Positions 1 to 8,283 are shown, counted from the stretch's first letter. The stretch is DNA of 64,000 nt from Pseudoxanthomonas sp. JBR18 (GCF_028198165.1 NZ_CP116339.1:3541001-3605000), one strand, 5' to 3'. Translations and numbers: made by a program. Notes: generated by a model from the letters alone, not told the origin.

Positions 1-1
1 T

Positions 2-241
2 CCGCTGGTGCCGCGCAACGTGCCGTGGTTCACCGTGCGCGGACAGGATTTTCCCAACCCGGTCTTGGCGCAGCAGATCCTCGATGCCTACGGCGAGGAT
101 CGCGGTGAGGGCCGGCATCTGTATCGCTTCCCGGTCGTGTTCCCGGCCGCGTCCTTGTCGACACGTAGCGCCCAGAGGCTTGAACGCTCGGATATGCGGG
201 GCCATCGCTATGACCCCGGTCAAGCGGCTGCCGTTGTGTAA
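2..241 (+). pseudogene. Truncated fragment of a plasmid/ICE-type protein (recombination-directionality-factor-like)
   Basis: The frame is open from the window edge, so the 5' end lies outside. The first ~50 codons read as a coherent protein (PRNVPWFTVRGQDF ... YRFPVVFPA). I associate this with the N-terminus of a protein found on integrating elements and plasmids of xanthomonads, often called 'hydrolase or metal-binding protein' or recombination directionality factor; this is recalled, not searched. After about position 155 the translation turns into low-complexity Arg/Ser-rich sequence and stops at 239-241, so the gene looks cut and joined to unrelated DNA. The rest of 1-277 holds no other gene I can support. 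Confidence 0.45.
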
Positions 242-277
242 CGCGTCTGCTGGAACCAATGTGTTGGGTTGATTAGG

Positions 278-3200
278 TCAGCGGACCCGCGTCGGATCGC
301 TGGCGCTGCCGTCCCACAGGTTGGACATCGGTCCTTGTCGAACCGAATTCTGCACCACACCGTCTAGCCAGCAGCGGTGAGAGGGAAACCGGCTGCCTTG
401 GATGAAAAGCGAAGTGATCAACGGGACCCCGCTGGAGACGTCGATCGTGCCGATGATCTCGTGCCAAATGAAAACCGAAGGACGCCGGCAGATCACATCG
501 AACGGAGCTTTGGCCAACTGGTGCGGTTCGCCCTTGACGCCCCAGCGGAAGCGGATCCGCGAAGCATCGATGCGCCGTGTCGAGAATGGTTGATCGATGA
601 TCAGTGGTGGTGCCTGCAGACATGCCGGCAGGCTTGGCAAGCACTCCTTGCCAGCGTCGGTGTCCAGCGCACCGCGCAGTCCAACCGACAGCAGGTCGGC
701 GCCACGGAAGGTGGCCTGCACCTGACCTTGGGAAAACAGCCGGTAACCCTTGCCCTCCGGCGGTGGCGCGCGGAACCGGTCCTGACTGGTCGGGTTCTCC
801 TGGAATGACGCGTCGGTCGCCAGGGCCAGGCCATGCAGCGCAGCGTTGGCGGCGGTCGAGGAACCAGGAATGGGGATCGGGCCGATCGACGCGCTGCAGT
901 CGAGCGAGCCGATGTTTGATCCGATCGTGGCGATGAAGCTCTTGCCGGTGATCTGGAACACCTTGGTTTGCGTTACTGGTCGCGGTGGAACTGGCACCGG
1001 AACAGGACGGCGCAGGCAGACCTGCACGCGGCGGTTGCGCGGACGATCCCCATCGGCGATCTGACTGCTCTCGCCACGGCTCAGCGGCATCATCGCCACC
1101 CCGGTGCTGCTGCCTGGCCGCATCCGTTCCAGGGTCTCCTGCAGTCCGCGCCTGACGCTTTCGGCGCGACGCAACCCCAGGGTGAAGTTGTTGATCTCTT
1201 CGCCCTCGCTGCTGGCGAAACCGGTAATCTCGACCAATCCGATCCGTTCGCGCTGGATACGCCGGGCCAGGGCGATGAGCTGGGTGTGGTGCGTCGGCAG
1301 CAGGGTGTCGCGTCCCTGAGCAAAGCCATCCAGGGTCGTGCAGTCGGTGGTATCACCGACGCCGCCGGAAGGTGCGGCCGGGACCAGCGACTGGTGGGTG
1401 GTGGCTGTCGATCCGCTGGCCTGGCGCAGGGCCGCTTCGGTCCGCGGCCCGACAATGCCGTCGGCGACCAGGCCCTGCTGTTGCTGAAAGGCAAGGATAG
1501 CCGCACGCGATTGCGCCCCGATGACGCCATCGACGGTGAGCTGGATCCCAAGCGCGCGGTTGAGCGCCTGCTGGATCCAACGCGCATCGACCGACTCGAC
1601 CTCCTCGCTCCAGGAAGTCTGCTCATTGGGCAGGCGGGGCCGCAGCACCAGCGTGTCGGGAAGCACGCGTTGGGCGGTATCGGTGACCCTGCGCGCGAAG
1701 CGATCATCGCGCAGGGCCGGGCGGTGGCCTGGTTCGATGACATGGACAAAGCCGCCGTCACGATGCCTGCCTTCCAAGCGAAAGCCGTTTTCGCGCAGGG
1801 CCGGTCCACGCCACAGCCCTGGAGCGGCGAGCACCGACAGCTGTGCATGCGTACCGTCGCTGCGTCGTAACAGCCAATCACCGGTGGCCATGGCCGGTGC
1901 TTGTTGCCCAGGCGCGGCGACCAGGTCGAACTGCCTGGCCAAGGTGTCGGGCAGGCCCGGACGCCGACCGCTGAAATGATCGAACAGTCTGGCCGGCAGC
2001 CGGGCAGCGCCCGGCGCATCTGGATCGAATCGGTCGTGCTCGGCATGGGCGGCACGGGCCAGCAACTCGCTCACGAAGCGGGCAGACGATTGCGTTGGGG
2101 CCTCGGCTACCGCCGATTCGGCAATCTCGTCGTACTCGGCGGCCGGCACCGGCCAAGCGGTCGAGCGTGACCAGGCTTGGGCCTGGCGTCCATCATCGGC
2201 ATCTTCGACTGCCTCGCCTGTGTACTCAAATGCATTGGCCGCCAGGTAGGAGTCCGCCGCCTGGGCGGCATCACGTTCGGTAACCAGCCACGGAGCCTCT
2301 TGCTCGACCGCGTCGGTGATGGTCGGTGCATCCGAGGCCACGGTCACCGGTACATCCGGGATCGGCGTGGGCGCGCCATGCGCGCAGGCGCATGGCGGCG
2401 GTGCGATGGGCGGACTTTGCGTCGGGGCCGTCGCCGGCGCTGCCGCTCCGACCGGGATGGCCAGTCCGATGCCTGATCCCATGGGCGTGACCAGCGCGGC
2501 GCCGACACCCCCGGGTCCGATCACCGGCGCGATGATCGGACCGGCCGCGCGCCGACGACGTACGACATACTCCACAGCGTCCTCCGGTGCGTCGTCGGCC
2601 TGCGTGTCGACCACGGCCTGGACCACTTCCAGCACCGCGCGTGCTTGCTGATCTGTCGGGATCGCGTCTGTCGGAGGGTGTGAGGGTGCAGCATTGTGGT
2701 CATCAGTCGGATGCAAGGTGTCCATGAGCTGCTCCTTGAGCAGGGAGGGGCGGGGAGTGGCGGTTGCGCGCAAGGCGGAGAGCGCGGCCCCGATATCCAG
2801 GCGTCCGGCGCCCGCGCGCAATCGATCGGCGGCGTTCAGCGTCCTGTATGGCGTGGCGCTGTCGCACAGCAGCGCGCGGATACGGGCATGGCCCAGGGTG
2901 GCGCCACCGGCCTGAAAGAGCAGCGCGGCCGCGCCGGTGACGTGCGGTGCGGCCATGCTGGTACCTGACATGCGCACCGCACGGGCCTGGCTCGGCTCGC
3001 GCCGGCTGGCCGAGCGCGCAGACAGCACGCGCACGCCAGGGGCGAGCAGATCGGGCTTGGTCCGACCATCGCGGGTCGGGCCAGAACTGCTGAATCGGGC
3101 GAGCGGAGCGTCGGCGGCACGTGCGTCGTAGGCACCCACCACCAAGGTGCGATGGCCATTGCAGATCGAGCCGGTGGTCGAGCCGGTCGCCGCGCGCGTG

Positions 3201-4477
3201 TCGGGAAAGTGGGACTGGCATGCGGCACATTGCGAATCGCGCTCGATCCACGCATGCCAGTGCCCATCGGCGATCTGGCGGCCATCCAGAGCGAGCGTCC
3301 ATCGGCCGGCTGCGGCCGGCGCGTCCAGCCGCAGCGTGATCTGGTGGTCGCCGTTGTTGGGATCGTGGCGGCGATGGTAGAGCCGGCCTATTTCGATTCC
3401 GTTATCGATCACAGCGGCTTTCGCGCCGAGCGGGACGGTGCAGAGCATGCGGCCATCCGGCGCCATCACGCGCGCATCGACTGCGTCGCAGCCGCGGTAC
3501 CAGATCTCGATGTCGTTGGCAGTGGTGTCGTTTTGATCGATCAGGATCGGAAGCAGCGCGGTCTGGCCATTTCCAAGGCGACCGCTGGCGTGGATCCGGC
3601 GCGCGAAATAATTGCCGGTGCTCTGCACCACGATGCGATCGGGTCGCGCCTGCAGAAACGCATCGATGCCTTGTTCGACCAGGGCAGTACCATCGTGCGG
3701 CCCGCAGTGGGTCCCCAGGCTCATGTTGATGCAGGCCGCGTCGGCGCCTGCCAAAGTGTCGATGAAGTGCAGGCCCTCCAGCACCGCAGGCGAGTCGGTG
3801 AGCGGTGCGCGGCCAGGCCGTCCATTGCTGGGAGCCAATTGGACGAAGGCAAGTTCGGCCTGCGGCGCCACCCCGACAGGTGCGACCCGTCCATTGCCTG
3901 CGGCGATCCCCATTACATGGGTGGCATGCGCGCCGGGGCCGTGGTCGCTGCGGCGCGGGTCGTAGCCCAGGGCGCGGAACGGAGCCTCGCTGGCCAGGGC
4001 ACGGTCGATGTCCTGGCGCAGATGGATGCGGCCATAGCCATAGAGGTTAGGATGCGCCGGATCGTAGCTGGCGCTCTGATCCCACAACGCACGCAGACGC
4101 GTACTGCCATCGGGATGGCGAAAGTCCGGATGGGTGAAGTCAAACCCCCAGTCCAGTGCGGCGATCAGCACACCGTCTCCGGTCGGCCAGTCATCGCGGC
4201 GGCGCAGATCCGTTGCGTCGGCGACCGTGGTGTCGGTGGCCAGGCTTGCCGCCGGTTCGGGCATCAGTCGATACGGCGCCTTGAAGCTGGCCACCGCTTC
4301 GCAAGCGTAGGATTCGGCCACATCCCCGCGTCGCACGCGCACGGTGGCGATGTCACCGAAGCGGACGACGAGGCGGATGCGATCGGGCAGCGGGGCGAGT
4401 GGATCGAGACGGACGATCGCCGAGATCGCATCGTGCTCGTTGCCAACGCGGAGCAGTTCCTGCAGGGCCGGGTCCAT
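278..4477 (-). CDS. Modular subtilase (S8 peptidase) with peptidoglycan-binding and OmpA-like domains
   Basis: 1399 aa. Residues ~100-570 form a subtilisin-type serine protease with a complete triad: Asp109 (ALDWGFDFTHPDF), His184 (HATHVMGI) and Ser507 (MSGTSMAAPHVTG), plus oxyanion Asn289 (STGNY). Then follow an Ala/Pro-rich acidic linker, a PG_binding_1-type repeat near 960-1020 (DGVIGAQSRAAILAFQ), an OmpA/MotB-like domain near 1040-1160 (ITGFASSEGEEIN, RGESSQI, NRRVQVCL) and an unassigned C-terminal domain. Start 4477 was chosen because the upstream 74 codons overlap the preceding gene and are low complexity. No classical signal peptide is visible. It is the last gene of a six-gene run. 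The protease part would make a normal stand-alone enzyme of 584 aa, and a strong internal start follows it (see 2723-2737). Confidence 0.88.
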   Translation of the reverse strand: MDPALQELLRVGNEHDAISAIVRLDPLAPLPDRIRLVVRFGDIATVRVRRGDVAESYACEAVASFKAPYRLMPEPAASLATDTTVADATDLRRRDDWPTGDGVLIAALDWGFDFTHPDFRHPDGSTRLRALWDQSASYDPAHPNLYGYGRIHLRQDIDRALASEAPFRALGYDPRRSDHGPGAHATHVMGIAAGNGRVAPVGVAPQAELAFVQLAPSNGRPGRAPLTDSPAVLEGLHFIDTLAGADAACINMSLGTHCGPHDGTALVEQGIDAFLQARPDRIVVQSTGNYFARRIHASGRLGNGQTALLPILIDQNDTTANDIEIWYRGCDAVDARVMAPDGRMLCTVPLGAKAAVIDNGIEIGRLYHRRHDPNNGDHQITLRLDAPAAAGRWTLALDGRQIADGHWHAWIERDSQCAACQSHFPDTRAATGSTTGSICNGHRTLVVGAYDARAADAPLARFSSSGPTRDGRTKPDLLAPGVRVLSARSASRREPSQARAVRMSGTSMAAPHVTGAAALLFQAGGATLGHARIRALLCDSATPYRTLNAADRLRAGAGRLDIGAALSALRATATPRPSLLKEQLMDTLHPTDDHNAAPSHPPTDAIPTDQQARAVLEVVQAVVDTQADDAPEDAVEYVVRRRRAAGPIIAPVIGPGGVGAALVTPMGSGIGLAIPVGAAAPATAPTQSPPIAPPPCACAHGAPTPIPDVPVTVASDAPTITDAVEQEAPWLVTERDAAQAADSYLAANAFEYTGEAVEDADDGRQAQAWSRSTAWPVPAAEYDEIAESAVAEAPTQSSARFVSELLARAAHAEHDRFDPDAPGAARLPARLFDHFSGRRPGLPDTLARQFDLVAAPGQQAPAMATGDWLLRRSDGTHAQLSVLAAPGLWRGPALRENGFRLEGRHRDGGFVHVIEPGHRPALRDDRFARRVTDTAQRVLPDTLVLRPRLPNEQTSWSEEVESVDARWIQQALNRALGIQLTVDGVIGAQSRAAILAFQQQQGLVADGIVGPRTEAALRQASGSTATTHQSLVPAAPSGGVGDTTDCTTLDGFAQGRDTLLPTHHTQLIALARRIQRERIGLVEITGFASSEGEEINNFTLGLRRAESVRRGLQETLERMRPGSSTGVAMMPLSRGESSQIADGDRPRNRRVQVCLRRPVPVPVPPRPVTQTKVFQITGKSFIATIGSNIGSLDCSASIGPIPIPGSSTAANAALHGLALATDASFQENPTSQDRFRAPPPEGKGYRLFSQGQVQATFRGADLLSVGLRGALDTDAGKECLPSLPACLQAPPLIIDQPFSTRRIDASRIRFRWGVKGEPHQLAKAPFDVICRRPSVFIWHEIIGTIDVSSGVPLITSLFIQGSRFPSHRCWLDGVVQNSVRQGPMSNLWDGSASDPTRVR
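2723..2737 (-). promoter_or_regulatory. Internal Shine-Dalgarno and in-frame ATG inside the subtilase gene
   Basis: On the minus strand AAGGAG (2737-2732) is followed after six bases by ATG (2725-2723), in frame with the large subtilase ORF exactly where the protease domain ends (codon 585). It could start a separate 815-aa product (278-2725) carrying only the linker, peptidoglycan-binding and OmpA-like parts. Alternatively it marks a fusion of two formerly separate genes. Confidence 0.5.
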
Positions 4478-4553
4478 TGCCGTGCTCGATGGTTGAAGGA
4501 AGGAAGTCGCGGGCGGCGCCAGGCCGCCCGCTGTGCGGTGCGCCGGGCCTGCC

Positions 4554-4817
4554 TCAGGACCGGGATGACTTGCCGGCCGGTGCGGGGAGCGTGCTTCCGG
4601 TCGCGGCCGAAGCCTCCGACGAGTCCTGATGCTCGGTCCCGGCCTTGCGCACGACCGGTGCTTGGCGATCGGCCATCGCATTGGCCAGGACCAGGCCAAG
4701 CACCGGCTGGGACATCAGCGCGGCGACCGCGCCGATGCGGAACTGGTCCGCCGGTTCCTCGATGCCCTTGCTGCGTGCGAGTTCCTTACCGATCAGTAAC
4801 TGGATGAGCTGACTCAT
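4554..4817 (-). CDS. Small hypothetical protein of the subtilase cassette (87 aa)
   Basis: I do not recognise the family. The N-terminal half is helical and amphipathic (SQLIQLLIGKELARSKG), followed by a hydrophobic stretch (AALMSQPVLGLVLANAMA) that could be one membrane or packing helix. The C-terminal third is a Ser/Ala/Glu-rich tail. A GAGGAA Shine-Dalgarno lies about 6 bases before the ATG. It sits 34 bases after the 175-aa gene and 76 bases before the subtilase, all on the minus strand, so co-transcription is likely. The function is unknown; from context it may be an accessory to the subtilase or to the glycine-zipper protein. Confidence 0.7.
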   Translation of the reverse strand: MSQLIQLLIGKELARSKGIEEPADQFRIGAVAALMSQPVLGLVLANAMADRQAPVVRKAGTEHQDSSEASAATGSTLPAPAGKSSRS

Positions 4818-4851
4818 GGCGTGTTCCTCAGCGGTAGCGTGATGGGGCGGC

Positions 4852-5379
4852 TCACTTCTGCATCGCCATGACCAGCAGCAGCGGCAGGCCGATGCCGCCC
4901 AGCCCCGTGGTGTCGGTCGTGCCAGGCGATCCGGTCAGGCCGCCGCCGCCAGACATCAGCAGGATCGGCAGCATCCGGCTGAAGGTGTCGTTGGTCGGCA
5001 CCAGGACCTCGGTGCCGCTGACATTGGCGGTCTTCTGGGTGCTCAGCAGCGGCAGCAGCATGGACACTTCGCGCAGGGACTTGACGTCGCCCTGGATTTC
5101 CTCCATCGCCTTGGCCTGGCGGCCGGTCTGCGTGGCGACGGTGTTGACCCGCGATTCGATCGACTTGATCGCGCGTGCGTTGGTGCCGATCTTCTCGTCC
5201 AGCCGGCGGCTGGCGTTGACCAGATCGGCATGGGTGACCGGACGGCTGGAATTGGCGGCGGGGACCACGTTGCCGCGACGTGGTACCGCGACCGGACGTG
5301 GCCGGAAGCGCGGCCTGGCCGCTTCGTCGTAGTCCTCGTATTCATCGTATTCGGCGATGGCGTCTTCGTACTCGTACAT
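4852..5379 (-). CDS. Tyr/Asp/Glu-rich N-terminus plus coiled-coil protein, unknown function (175 aa)
   Basis: The start at 5379 is set by AAGGAG about 8 bases upstream; the longer open frame upstream is Arg/Pro junk overlapping the previous gene. Residues 1-20 are a striking acidic/tyrosine repeat (MYEYEDAIAEYDEYEDYDEA), then a basic Pro/Arg segment. Residues ~55-100 are a predicted coiled coil (LDEKIGTNARAIKSIESRVN ...), and the C-terminus is hydrophobic and Gly-rich (LLPLL, LPILLMSGGGG, GIGLPLLLVMAMQ). No catalytic motif is visible. The acidic head, rod and hydrophobic tail suggest a structural or scaffold protein, which is inference only. Confidence 0.75.
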   Translation of the reverse strand: MYEYEDAIAEYDEYEDYDEAARPRFRPRPVAVPRRGNVVPAANSSRPVTHADLVNASRRLDEKIGTNARAIKSIESRVNTVATQTGRQAKAMEEIQGDVKSLREVSMLLPLLSTQKTANVSGTEVLVPTNDTFSRMLPILLMSGGGGLTGSPGTTDTTGLGGIGLPLLLVMAMQK

Positions 5380-5419
5380 GGCAGATCTCCTTGCTGGGGA
5401 AAAGGCGCGGTGGCGCCGG

Positions 5420-5971
5420 TCAGTCGAGCGGCGCGGCGGCGGAGCCGCGGCCGGCGCGATCGGGGTCGGAATTGAAAGCGGGTGCTGCAACGAGAGCCGC
5501 GTCGCGGCTTGCCAGACGGCGCGCCGCGGGTGCCACCAGTCGTGCGTAGAGCGCCGGATCCGGCGGCTGCCAACCGCCACGACCACGGCCGGCGCAGTGT
5601 GGACAGTCGGTGCGCTCGCCCCAGCACGCCAAGCACGCGCCCAGCGCCGCGGCGCAGATCTCCAGGCGGTCCTGTTGATCCGTCAGCGCGCTACGCAGGG
5701 CCCGGGCGCTGCGGCGCAGACGATCATGGCGATCTTGCAGTTCCAGCAGGTCGTGCTCGCATTCGGTCTGGTCAGCTCCGTCCACGGCTTGCTGCGTTTG
5801 CAGTGTTTGCGCAGCCTGGGCCTGGCGTTGAGCGAACAATCGGCACAGCGCGGCCATGCGGGGATCCTCGCGCTCGAGCGTGGCCAATAGATCGCTCTGC
5901 ATGTCCGGATCAATGCCGCCCTCGACTTGCGTGCCGGCCGACGATGCGTTGAGTAGATCGGCAACGTTCAT
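5420..5971 (-). CDS. Coiled-coil protein with a CxxC-x6-CxxC zinc ribbon (183 aa), unknown function
   Basis: Residues ~25-105 are highly helical and Gln/Arg/Glu rich. They are followed by four cysteines at 113, 116, 123 and 126 (CLACWGERTDCPHCAGRG), a spacing typical of a DnaJ-like or rubredoxin-like zinc knuckle. The C-terminus is Ala/Pro rich. The ATG at 5971 overlaps the stop of the glycine-zipper gene as ATGA, so the two are probably translationally coupled. A role as a zinc-stabilised assembly or chaperone factor for the coupled gene product is plausible but unproven. Confidence 0.78.
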   Translation of the reverse strand: MNVADLLNASSAGTQVEGGIDPDMQSDLLATLEREDPRMAALCRLFAQRQAQAAQTLQTQQAVDGADQTECEHDLLELQDRHDRLRRSARALRSALTDQQDRLEICAAALGACLACWGERTDCPHCAGRGRGGWQPPDPALYARLVAPAARRLASRDAALVAAPAFNSDPDRAGRGSAAAPLD

Positions 5972-6924
5972 GCGTAGGTCACCCGGTCATCGTCGTAGGC
6001 ATCGGCCTGCTCCCAGTTGTCCTGCCAGTCTTCGTTCCATTGCTCGTCTGGGCCGGCCTGATCTTCGACGTAGAACGCTTCCTCGATCTGGCGGACATCG
6101 GCGTGTTTCGACGCAGATCGTGGTGGCCGCGTATTGGAAAAGAGCTGGGCGAGCCAATCGGCGCGCGCATCGGGATCGGCGGCATCCACGGCGAATTCGC
6201 CGGCGTCGTTCATGAGGTAGACCGGCATGGATTCGTCGGCGCCGCTCGACTCATGCGCGGCCTGTGCGAACAACGAGCCCAGCATGTTCATGACGGCGCT
6301 CGTTGGCACTGGCGTGCCACCGACGCTGACCTGCGTGCGGCCCAAGGGCCCAAGCAGTTGCGAGGTCAGCGCCCGTTGCACCTCCGGCCGCGCCAGCAAA
6401 CCGGCGATCTGGCCACCGACGCCGCCGGGCCTTGACGCGATGGCCGCGCCGCCGGAAGTCATGCCGGCCAACGCGGGACCGGCAATCCTGGCGATCTGGC
6501 CGAGTTGTCCGGTGCGGGCCGTCGTTGCCGAGCGTGTCGCTCCGGCGATGCGCGCCGGACTGCCTGCGCCCGACGCACCGTGCCCGCCATCATGGCGTCC
6601 ACCGCCACTGAGCGCGCTGCTGACGCCACCGATCGCCGCACCCGCCAGGGCGCCCCAAGGTCCGAGCGCGGCACCGGTCGCCGCGCCGGAGGCGATGCCG
6701 GGCAGCGCATTTCCCAGCACCGGCGCGGCCTGCCTGGCGACATGCGCCACACCGCGTCCGAAATTGGAGAACGCGTTGCCGATGCCGCCAAGGAAATCCT
6801 CGGCATCATTTGCGCTGACTCCCGGGCCATACAGATCGGTGACGACCTGTTCGATCACCTCATCGTCGACCTCGGCGTACTCGCTGCGCAGCGCGCCGCG
6901 CAGGATCTGGTAGTTCTGGCTCAT
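5968..6924 (-). CDS. Glycine-zipper protein of the subtilase cassette (318 aa)
   Basis: The N-terminus is acidic and helical (DDEVIEQVVTDLYGPG). Then comes a long Gly/Ala stretch with classic glycine-zipper spacing (GAATGAALGPWGALAGAAIG), a Gly/Ser/His linker, a second small-residue segment, and an acidic aromatic C-terminus (EQWNEDWQDNWEQADAYDDD). Such zippers insert into or pack against membranes, as in some bacteriocins, effectors and envelope proteins. The start at 6924 has GAGG eight bases upstream; a GTG at 6981 overlapping the previous stop is an alternative that would add 19 residues. No homologue is recognised with certainty. Confidence 0.75.
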   Translation of the reverse strand: MSQNYQILRGALRSEYAEVDDEVIEQVVTDLYGPGVSANDAEDFLGGIGNAFSNFGRGVAHVARQAAPVLGNALPGIASGAATGAALGPWGALAGAAIGGVSSALSGGGRHDGGHGASGAGSPARIAGATRSATTARTGQLGQIARIAGPALAGMTSGGAAIASRPGGVGGQIAGLLARPEVQRALTSQLLGPLGRTQVSVGGTPVPTSAVMNMLGSLFAQAAHESSGADESMPVYLMNDAGEFAVDAADPDARADWLAQLFSNTRPPRSASKHADVRQIEEAFYVEDQAGPDEQWNEDWQDNWEQADAYDDDRVTYA

Positions 6925-6977
6925 CTGCTTGTCCTCGGTTGGAAAAGACCGGCACCGTGACCGCACCGGCGTGTGGT

Positions 6978-7193
6978 TCACGGCCGAACCGCGCCCTCAG
7001 GGGGTGTGCCCGTCGTCGGTGGGCTGGCGTGCGCGTTGATGAAGGCAAGTAGTCGTTCGTAGCAGCGGAAGTGCGTGGTGGCGCCGGTCGGAACGTGTTC
7101 GACATAGCCGCGCATGGCGGGCGCTCCGGTATCGCCGTGCTCGTGCCAGATCCTCACGATGAAGGCGGCACTGCGGTGTGGCGTCCCCGGCAT
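6978..7193 (-). CDS. Small hypothetical protein, first gene of the subtilase cassette (71 aa)
   Basis: A compact sequence with an 'FIVRIWHE ... RGYVEHVPTGATTHFRCYERLLAFI' pattern: two beta-strand-like segments, then a helix. I recall similar short proteins in other proteobacteria but no defined function. AGGA lies 7 bases before the ATG. It is the first gene after the repeat array at 7235-7289, so its start codon fixes the promoter side of the operon. Its stop overlaps a GTG in frame with the glycine-zipper gene. Confidence 0.72.
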   Translation of the reverse strand: MPGTPHRSAAFIVRIWHEHGDTGAPAMRGYVEHVPTGATTHFRCYERLLAFINAHASPPTTGTPPEGAVRP

Positions 7194-7234
7194 CGGAAGG
7201 TCCTGCGCGATCCATGGCTTTACCCTGCGCCGCT

Positions 7235-7289
7235 TCGATCACCGCTCGATCACCGCGGGAACACCCCTGACTCACTTTTCGATCACCGC
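7235..7289. promoter_or_regulatory. Array of five 11-bp-phased direct repeats, probable SARP/BTAD operator
   Basis: TCGATCACCGC occurs exactly at 7235-7245, 7246-7256 and 7279-7289, all in the same 11-bp register. The two intervening 11-mers (7257 and 7268) match at 7 and 5 of 11 positions and keep the CAC core, so CAC recurs every 11 bp five times. The array lies 42-96 bp upstream of the first cassette gene. Direct repeats with one-helical-turn spacing beside the promoter are the known binding format of SARP-type activators, and a broken BTAD-regulator gene is adjacent. A poor -10-like GTAAAG lies about 11 bp downstream on the minus strand. Confidence 0.6.
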
Positions 7290-7366
7290 GCCGGCCAGCC
7301 GGCGTAAGGCACGCACACAAAAAGAAAGCGTCACGTAAGTGGCGCTTTTCCCGGGACCAGCGTGGT

Positions 7367-8283
7367 TCAGCGGCAGGAGATCGCCAGGACTTGGCGCAGT
7401 TGCATGTCAGCCGAATCCAGATGCTGACGGGCCAGGGTGACACAGGTACTCAACTGCGTCTGCGGCGCGATGTCGATAGCAAGGGTCGTTGCGACTGGCA
7501 ACGGCACCATGTCCGCGACGCGGCAGACTGCCGCCTCGGCGATGTGCTGGTACATGGCGATCGTCTCGGGCATGGGTTGGATGGCCAACTCACGGCGCAG
7601 CAGCGCGCGACAGGTTTCGAACTGCAATAAGGCGGTCGCGCGTTGGCCGGCCGCCACATAGGCTCGCATCAAGGCGCGATGCACGTCTTCGCGCAATGGC
7701 TCGCGTGCCAGGATCGCCCGTCCGCATTCGATTACCTGACCATGTTCGCCAGCCTCAGCCGAGAGCGCCATCAGCCAACCCAACGCATCGAGCCAATTGC
7801 GCCGATAGCGCTCGCGTTCGCGCAGTGCCCAATCTTGGTCCATGCCGGTCAACAGATCCTCACCGCGCAGCGCGATCGCATCGCGCAGCCGCATACGGCG
7901 CTGAGCCGTGCTCAGGTCCGGAGCATGCGCTGCGGCCAGTGCCGATTCGAATGTCATCAAGTCCACCTGGACCTGCAAGGCTGGATTGAAGGACAAGGTG
8001 CGCCCATCGCAGTGCACGATGTCGCCGGCCCTGCGCAGTCGTTGGCGCAGGCGCCACAGTGCGGTATTGAACGAGCCCATGCGCGTGTCGTCGCCACGGT
8101 CGGCCCAGACCTGCTCAAGCAAGTCCGAGCGCGCCACCGCGCGTCCACGTCCGAGCGCGCCACCGCGCGTCCACGTCCGAGGGCGAGATAAGCCAGCAGA
8201 TCGGCGCAGCGCCCGGCCAGCTCGATCGTGTGTGTGCCCATGGTCACGCTGACCGGGCCGAATAAGCGAATCGCCACGCACAT
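7367..8283 (-). pseudogene. SARP/BTAD-family transcriptional activator, frameshifted by a 26-bp tandem duplication
   Basis: The start at 8283 has AAGGAG upstream. The first ~45 codons read as a winged-helix N-terminus (IRLFGPVSVTMGTHTIELAG ... LLAYLALGRGRAVARSD). The continuation (LLEQVWADRGDDTRMGSFN, WRLRQRLRRAG) and the bacterial transcriptional activator domain (REPLREDVHRALMRAY, LLQFETCRALLRREL) lie in another frame down to 7367. The switch falls at two back-to-back copies of a 26-bp unit. Removing one copy restores an uninterrupted ~297-aa protein. The family activates adjacent operons by binding 11-bp-phased direct repeats, which are present at 7235-7289. Everything outside the duplication looks intact, so inactivation seems recent, or the duplication is a reversible switch or an assembly error. 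Confidence 0.8.
8124..8175. repeat. 26-bp perfect tandem duplication inside the BTAD regulator
   Basis: Bases 8124-8149 and 8150-8175 are identical 26-mers beginning tccgagcgcg, and the following bases begin a third partial copy. Since 26 is not a multiple of three, the duplication shifts the minus-strand reading frame of the regulator. Slippage or short-repeat recombination could remove or restore it. Confidence 0.92.

Noticed and set aside
3152..4807. 551-aa open frame opposite the subtilase
   Set aside because: Antisense shadow; the minus strand carries the intact catalytic triad.
7235..7289. CRISPR-like repeats
   Set aside because: Repeats of 11 bp without unique spacers and directly upstream of an operon; the format of a direct-repeat operator.
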